This document shows, piece after piece, positions 1 through 5,265 of a stretch of DNA of 5,265 nt; within the stretch, counting starts at the first letter, position 1; each line of letters starts with the position of its first letter. A program made the translations under genes and the position numbers. A model generated the notes under the pieces. The model was given only the letters and a program-made list of their open reading frames with translations, did not search any database and was not told the DNA's origin. Source of the DNA: Oscillospiraceae bacterium (GTDB taxonomy: Bacteria; Bacillota; Clostridia; Oscillospirales; Ethanoligenentaceae); the NCBI GenBank assembly GCA_003518885.1, contig DOXU01000139.1:1-5265 (forward strand), given 5' to 3'.

Positions 1-114
1 ATCTTCTACTGCATCTGCATGTTCTGCGCACGAAGACGTAATTTCAACAGCACTTACCTTTTTCTCTAAAAAGAGTTTATGCAAATCACTTGCTGTATTT
101 TCGTATAGCTCCAT
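1..114 (-). CDS. gatA: Asp/Glu-tRNA amidotransferase subunit A, N-terminal fragment
   Basis: GatA is the glutamine-hydrolysing amidase subunit of the cytosolic GatCAB complex. The complex converts misacylated Glu-tRNA(Gln), and often Asp-tRNA(Asn), into the correctly charged tRNAs. Only the first 38 codons are present; the gene continues past the left edge, so the catalytic Lys-Ser-Ser triad cannot be seen. The fragment begins MELYENTASDLHKLFLEKKV and continues with SAVEIT. This matches the usual GatA start, an amphipathic helix followed by an S-A-V-E-[VI]-T segment. The ATG is preceded by GGGAGGAT at 124-130, 10 nt upstream, which supports this start. It lies 17 nt after the gatC stop codon in the same direction, the usual gatC-gatA order; gatB would be expected beyond the edge. 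The identification rests on a short N-terminus plus this neighbour, and is strong in combination. Confidence 0.9.
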   Translation of the reverse strand, partial: MELYENTASDLHKLFLEKKVSAVEITSSCAEHADAVED

Positions 115-131
115 TGATAACTATCCTCCCA

Positions 132-2406
<2,275 letters not shown>

Positions 2407-2418
2407 CTATCGGTTGTT

Positions 2419-2447
2419 AGTATACCATTTTTTGTACAAAACGTGTA
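2419..2447 (-). promoter_or_regulatory. Extended -10 promoter of the ligA-gatC-gatA operon
   Basis: Read on the minus strand, TATACT (2424-2419) is preceded by TG plus one base (2427-2425), giving TGGTATACT, an extended -10 element. With a 17-bp spacer the -35 would be TACACG (2447-2442), matching only three of six consensus positions. That is normal for extended -10 promoters. The start of transcription should fall near 2412, leaving a leader of about 20 nt before ligA. Confidence 0.6.
2430..2441. repeat. 12-bp perfect palindrome within the ligA promoter spacer
   Basis: TTTTGTACAAAA is its own reverse complement. It lies just upstream of the TG of the extended -10 of ligA, between the -10 and the poor -35. 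A dimeric repressor bound here would block ligA transcription, but short AT-rich palindromes also occur by chance. No regulator is assigned. Confidence 0.35.
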
Positions 2448-2498
2448 GGGGTGAGACGGAAAACTTTCCTCTTCCCGATCAATAACAGCAGAGAAAAT

Positions 2499-2527
2499 TT
2501 GAAAAAGCATGACAGGTGTAATAGAAT
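2499..2527 (+). promoter_or_regulatory. SigA-type promoter of the M3 peptidase gene
   Basis: TTGAAA (2499-2504) and TAGAAT (2522-2527) are separated by exactly 17 bp, each matching five of six consensus bases. Transcription should start near 2534, about 40 nt before the ATG at 2573. It points away from the ligA promoter, so the 181-bp gap is a divergent control region. Confidence 0.75.
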
Positions 2528-2572
2528 AAACTCAATCAGAAACAAACTGTCTATGAGAAAGGGGCCAAACAC

Positions 2573-4270
2573 ATGCGATTTGATGAAATGCCCTACCAAC
2601 GTGTAGAATATGACCACTATCGTGCGGATTTTGAAAAGGCTTTAAACGAATTAACCGCCGCCAATTCCGCCAAAAAACAAATAGAGGCTGCCAAAAATAT
2701 TTTCAAATTACGGGATACCTTTGAAACAATGACGAGCCTATGCTATATTCGGCATACCGTTAACACGCAAGATGCTTTTTATTCCGCTGAAAATGACTAT
2801 TATGATGAAACCAATCCAAAATTTGAGGAATTAAATCATCGCTTCTATCAGGCACTGAACGACTCACCTTACCGTGCGGAACTGGAAAAGACATGGGGCT
2901 CTCTACTTTTTACCAATATTTCTATCTCCCTGCGCTCTTTTGATTCCAAAATCATGGAAGATATGGCCGAGGAAAATCGCTTATGCACACAATATCAAAA
3001 ATTGATTGCTTCGGCACAAATTCAATTTGATGGAAAAATTTTAAATTTATCACAACTCGGTGCTTATCTTGAATCGGCAGATCGCTCTATACGGAAAGAC
3101 GCATTAAATAAGCGCTCTGCATTTTTCCGCTCACACCAGGAAGAATTGGATAATCTGTACGATCAATTAGTCCATGTACGTGACAGACAGGCAAAAGCAT
3201 TGGGGTTTCCTCACTACGTTCCCCTTGGCTATTTGCGCATGACACGCAATAGTTATACGCGAGATCAAGTTGCCGCTTTTCGTCAACTCGTCAAAACGGA
3301 AATCGTACCCATCGCCAATGACTTACGTCGTATGCAAAGAGCGCGACTTGGTATTTCTACCTTATATTTTTATGATGAAGCTCTTTTTTATCCATCCGGC
3401 AATCCAAAACCACAAGGCACACCCGAAGAAATTTTCAAACATGGACAGGAAATGTACCATGCACTTTCACCCGAAACAGGAGAATTTTTTGACTTTCTTC
3501 TAAAAAATGCCTTATTCGATGCTTTGGGTAGAAAAGGAAAGGCCTCCGGTGGATATTGCACAGAATTGCCGGATTATAAATCTCCTTTCATCTTCGCTAA
3601 CTTCAACGGTACATCCGATGACATCTCAACTCTTACACATGAGGCCGGTCACGCCTTTCAAGCTTATCTTTCCAAAGACAACTTTCCTCCTGAATACCGC
3701 TCCCCTACTCTTGAATCCTGTGAAATTCATTCAATGTCTATGGAATTCTTTACCTGGCCGTGGATGGATTTGTTTTTTGGAAAAGAAGCTGATCGTTATC
3801 GGTATATGCATCTTTGCAGTGCTCTCCTTTTCCTCCCCTATGGTTGCGCTGTGGATGAATTTCAGCACATCGTCTATGAACATCCTGAGATGAGCCCCAA
3901 GGAACGGCGGCAGGCCTGGCTTGCGTTGGAGGAGGTTTATCTTCCTGGCACCGACTATGATCATGATGGCTTTTTCAGCGAAGGTGGCCGTTGGCAACGG
4001 CAAAGCCATATTTATGAATCCCCGTTCTACTATATTGATTATTGTCTGGCACAGACTTGTGCATTGGAATTCTGGGCACTCATGCAAGAGGATCGCTCAT
4101 CCGCATGGAAGCGTTACTTGAAACTTTGCAAACTGGGTGGAAAAGACACATTTACCGGCCTGATTAAGCAAGTCGGTCTAAAAACGCCATTCGATCCTGC
4201 CTGTTTAAAAACAGTAGCCGCTTCCGCCAAACATTTTTTAGATCAATTCGATCAAAATAAATTAAAATAA
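2573..4270 (+). CDS. M3-family oligoendopeptidase (PepF-like zinc metallopeptidase)
   Basis: This is a predicted cytosolic zinc endopeptidase that cuts short peptides, probably in peptide recycling. The 565-aa length fits the M3 oligoendopeptidase group that resembles PepF but is usually classed separately. The N-terminal half is helical and forms the lid of the substrate channel. The peptidase core spans about 165-550. It contains FIFANFNGTSDD (339-350), the zinc motif HEAGH (H356, E357, H360) and, 28 residues after H356, E384 in ESCEIHSMSMEF as the likely third zinc ligand. SHIYESPFYYIDY (478-490) supplies the conserved His/Tyr residues expected to bind substrate. There is no signal peptide or membrane segment. 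The ATG has AAAGGGG 8 nt upstream, which fixes the start. The gene has its own promoter, diverges from ligA and converges on yunB, so it appears monocistronic. The family assignment is firm; the natural substrate is unknown. Confidence 0.95.
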   Translation: MRFDEMPYQRVEYDHYRADFEKALNELTAANSAKKQIEAAKNIFKLRDTFETMTSLCYIRHTVNTQDAFYSAENDYYDETNPKFEELNHRFYQALNDSPYRAELEKTWGSLLFTNISISLRSFDSKIMEDMAEENRLCTQYQKLIASAQIQFDGKILNLSQLGAYLESADRSIRKDALNKRSAFFRSHQEELDNLYDQLVHVRDRQAKALGFPHYVPLGYLRMTRNSYTRDQVAAFRQLVKTEIVPIANDLRRMQRARLGISTLYFYDEALFYPSGNPKPQGTPEEIFKHGQEMYHALSPETGEFFDFLLKNALFDALGRKGKASGGYCTELPDYKSPFIFANFNGTSDDISTLTHEAGHAFQAYLSKDNFPPEYRSPTLESCEIHSMSMEFFTWPWMDLFFGKEADRYRYMHLCSALLFLPYGCAVDEFQHIVYEHPEMSPKERRQAWLALEEVYLPGTDYDHDGFFSEGGRWQRQSHIYESPFYYIDYCLAQTCALEFWALMQEDRSSAWKRYLKLCKLGGKDTFTGLIKQVGLKTPFDPACLKTVAASAKHFLDQFDQNKLK

Positions 4271-4285
4271 TTTTTAGGATGCCTC

Positions 4286-5008
4286 TTACTTCTTTCTTGT
4301 TGCACTATTAGAGGATGACCCCGTTCCAAAATTTCCATAAGTAATGGCATCATTGGCTGTACCACCCGTCATATTAAAATACTGATCAGGCACGGTACCA
4401 ACAAGAACACTTTCAGCAACTAAAAATTTATTTTCCACATGAACTTTAACTTGATTAGCAGACAATAACGCCGTTATATCTGCCTTTGCTGTCAAATAAA
4501 TATCCTGTTTCGTTTGATTAATACCAGCAGCTGTAAATTGGCTACTGATGGAGGAATCCGCATCTTCTACAGGCGAAAAACGCAAAATTAAATTGGGACC
4601 TCGTCCTGGAAATAATGGACCGCCAAAAATATCCCCCATGGGGATTTTCATATTGCTATCCTCCAGTTGAGATAAGCCATCCAACACTGCCTGCGTGATC
4701 TCATACTTCAACGTATTAATCGCAGATGAATTTGCTTGCACAGCGATAATCTGCCCATTCGCATCCTTTTGATAGTTCATGAGCTTATCGTAATTTACGT
4801 TTTCGCTTTTTAGAGCTTTCCCTACCGCTGTGTTCAGTTCATTGACTGCAACACTATGTGCTTTATATTCCATATAGGATTTAACGGCCGGGGTAACTTG
4901 AACACAGAAAATGATATAGGCCAATAAAAACAGCAAACAGACAACACAAACTTTTATCCAAAAACGGGCTTTTCTTGAAAAACGGTATCGACGTTTAAAG
5001 TGCGGCAT
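4286..5008 (-). CDS. yunB: Sporulation protein YunB family
   Basis: YunB is a sporulation protein first described in Bacillus subtilis, where it is made in the mother cell under SigE; its molecular role is not established. The 240-aa product has a basic N-terminus (about 1-19, rich in Arg and Lys), one membrane segment (about 18-36, V-C-V-V-C-L-L-F-L-L-A-Y), and a soluble domain probably outside the membrane. Family blocks visible are VNYDKLMNYQKDANG (71-85), QANSSAIN (91-98), KIPMG (121-125), GPLFPGRGPN (130-139), AGINQTKQDIYL (161-172) and VGTVPDQYFN (203-212). A low-complexity Gly/Ser/Thr tail follows (about 214-240). The ATG at 5008 is chosen because GGAGG lies 7 nt upstream. A longer TTG start at 5032 would translate the Shine-Dalgarno itself as coding. 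The gene marks the host as a spore former or a recent descendant of one. Confidence 0.92.
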   Translation of the reverse strand: MPHFKRRYRFSRKARFWIKVCVVCLLFLLAYIIFCVQVTPAVKSYMEYKAHSVAVNELNTAVGKALKSENVNYDKLMNYQKDANGQIIAVQANSSAINTLKYEITQAVLDGLSQLEDSNMKIPMGDIFGGPLFPGRGPNLILRFSPVEDADSSISSQFTAAGINQTKQDIYLTAKADITALLSANQVKVHVENKFLVAESVLVGTVPDQYFNMTGGTANDAITYGNFGTGSSSNSATRKK

Positions 5009-5015
5009 CCTTTTT

Positions 5016-5020
5016 CCTCC
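5016..5020 (-). promoter_or_regulatory. Ribosome binding site of yunB (start-deciding)
   Basis: On the minus strand GGAGG, within a GGGGAGG run, is followed by 7 nt and then ATG at 5008-5006. This consensus site and spacing favours the 240-aa product over the eight-residue-longer reading frame that opens with TTG at 5032. Confidence 0.85.
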
Positions 5021-5041
5021 CCAGAAAAACAATAGGCCCCC

Positions 5042-5067
5042 GCCCCTACTTTATGATGCCCCTACTT
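5042..5067. repeat. 10-bp direct repeat upstream of yunB
   Basis: GCCCCTACTT occurs at 5042-5051 and again at 5058-5067, 16 bp apart start to start, with no mismatch. One copy overlaps the proposed SigE-like -10 of yunB and the other falls in its spacer. It may be a paired regulator site or a small slippage duplication. Confidence 0.6.
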
Positions 5068-5077
5068 GTTCATATGC
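5048..5077 (-). promoter_or_regulatory. Possible SigE-like promoter of yunB
   Basis: On the minus strand GCATATG (5077-5071) resembles the SigE -35 element and CATAAAGT (5055-5048) resembles the SigE -10 element (CATACA-T type), with 15 bp between them. Transcription would start near 5041, about 33 nt before the ATG. The known SigE control of B. subtilis yunB makes this reasonable. Both elements carry mismatches, so it remains a candidate. Confidence 0.35.
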
Positions 5078-5139
5078 GTGCATTAGAATATCTTCTGCCT
5101 TTATTTTTAAATTCCGTTCAAAAAAGCCTATAAGAAGTA

Positions 5140-5168
5140 TTGACATACCTACACCATAATAGTATATT
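5140..5168 (+). promoter_or_regulatory. Strong SigA-type promoter reading toward the right edge
   Basis: A perfect TTGACA -35 (5140-5145) is followed after exactly 17 bp by TATATT (5163-5168), five of six -10 consensus bases; an overlapping TATTAT lies at 5165-5170. Expected transcription start is near 5175. A 6-bp inverted repeat (ATAATA 5156-5161, TATTAT 5165-5170) spans the -10. It is the best promoter match in the window and points away from yunB into sequence without a coding frame of note. Confidence 0.8.
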
Positions 5169-5174
5169 ATAGGC

Positions 5175-5265
5175 AAGGTAGCAATTACCCGGCAGTGTGG
5201 TAATCATTTTCATCTAACTAGATGTCTGTGCTAGGCGCCCACTGCATTAACCAACGTGTTAATGT
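5175..5265 (+). ncRNA. Putative structured RNA (leader or small RNA), truncated
   Basis: This is inferred from the promoter just upstream and from dense complementarity. ATTACC (5184-5189) pairs with GGTAAT (5199-5204). GCAGTG (5192-5197) pairs with CACTGC (5240-5245), extended by GG/CC (5199-5200 with 5238-5239) across a one-base bulge. CATCT (5211-5215) pairs with AGATG (5220-5224) around an AACT loop. CATTAAC (5245-5251) pairs with GTTAATG (5258-5264) around a 6-nt loop. The first two pairings compete for GG at 5199-5200 or would form a pseudoknot, as in a switching leader. The 3' part lies outside the window. I do not recognise a riboswitch, T-box, 6S or tmRNA signature. The exact 5' end is a guess from promoter spacing. 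Confidence 0.45.

Noticed and set aside
2417..2617. 66-aa minus-strand reading frame across the divergent gap
   Set aside because: It covers both promoters and the start of the peptidase gene and resembles no family; it is a chance frame.
3507..3893. 128-aa plus-strand frame and the 118-aa minus-strand frame at 3731-4087
   Set aside because: Both lie within the well-supported M3 peptidase gene in other frames, have no ribosome binding site of note and match no family by eye.
4201..4214. CTGTTT/AAACAG hairpin as a terminator
   Set aside because: It is inside the peptidase coding region, its loop is only 2 nt, and no T run follows on either strand.
4282..4314. CCTCT/AGAGG inverted repeat near the yunB stop as a terminator
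   Set aside because: The arms are only 5 bp with a loop of more than 20 nt, and the T-rich stretch on the minus strand is not adjacent to the stem.
5009..5032. Longer YunB start at TTG 5032
   Set aside because: The extra residues are the translated Shine-Dalgarno region, and no ribosome binding site precedes the TTG, while the ATG at 5008 has an ideal one.
5166..5171. Perfect TATAAT on the minus strand as a second yunB promoter
   Set aside because: No acceptable -35 lies 16-18 bp upstream on that strand, and it overlaps the -10 of the plus-strand promoter, which explains the AT-rich sequence.
5230..5265. glmS ribozyme start (GCGCC followed by a hairpin)
   Set aside because: GCGCC at 5235-5239 followed by the CATTAAC/GTTAATG hairpin recalls the ribozyme 5' end. 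However, the base before it is G rather than the usual A, and the conserved N-G-R-A-C-U after GCGCC is absent (the sequence is CACTG). The downstream GACGAGG core would lie outside the window. An Infernal glmS hit in the extended sequence would reverse this.
5175..5265. T-box, FMN, TPP, SAM, cobalamin or c-di-GMP riboswitch, 6S RNA, tmRNA
   Set aside because: None of the consensus blocks I know for these classes is visible in the portion present.

Overview
This window looks like chromosomal DNA from an endospore-forming member of the Bacillota. The evidence is a YunB-family sporulation gene, strong GGAGG-type ribosome binding sites, a ligA-gatC-gatA gene string and SigA-like promoters. Base composition is moderately AT-rich. 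Clostridia or Negativicutes would fit, but nothing here fixes the class. I saw no insertion sequence, phage gene, CRISPR array, tRNA or rRNA.

Left block (about 1-2450, minus strand). A likely operon is read right to left: ligA (NAD-dependent DNA ligase), gatC, then gatA (tRNA amidotransferase subunits C and A; gatA runs off the left edge after 38 codons). The ligA and gatC coding regions overlap by 14 nt and gatC-gatA are 17 nt apart, so the three are probably co-transcribed. A TGGTATACT extended -10 element lies just upstream of ligA.

Middle block (about 2392-4270). A 181-bp divergent intergenic region holds the ligA promoter on the minus strand and a good SigA-type promoter (TTGAAA, 17 bp, TAGAAT) on the plus strand. 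The second drives a 565-aa cytosolic M3-family oligoendopeptidase with an HEAGH zinc motif.

Right block (4286-5265). yunB, a membrane-anchored sporulation protein, runs convergently into the peptidase gene. Only 15 bp separate the two stop codons and I see no clear terminator. yunB has a plausible SigE-like promoter overlapping a 10-bp direct repeat. Beyond it, on the plus strand, is the best promoter of the window (TTGACA, 17 bp, TATATT). It is followed by about 90 nt with several perfect stems and no long reading frame. This looks like the start of a structured leader or small RNA cut off by the window edge. I could not assign it to a family, and it is the part most worth following up.

Most of the window is housekeeping: DNA joining, Gln/Asn-tRNA charging and peptide turnover. 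The sporulation gene is probably expressed in a different cell state. No new multi-gene system is evident.
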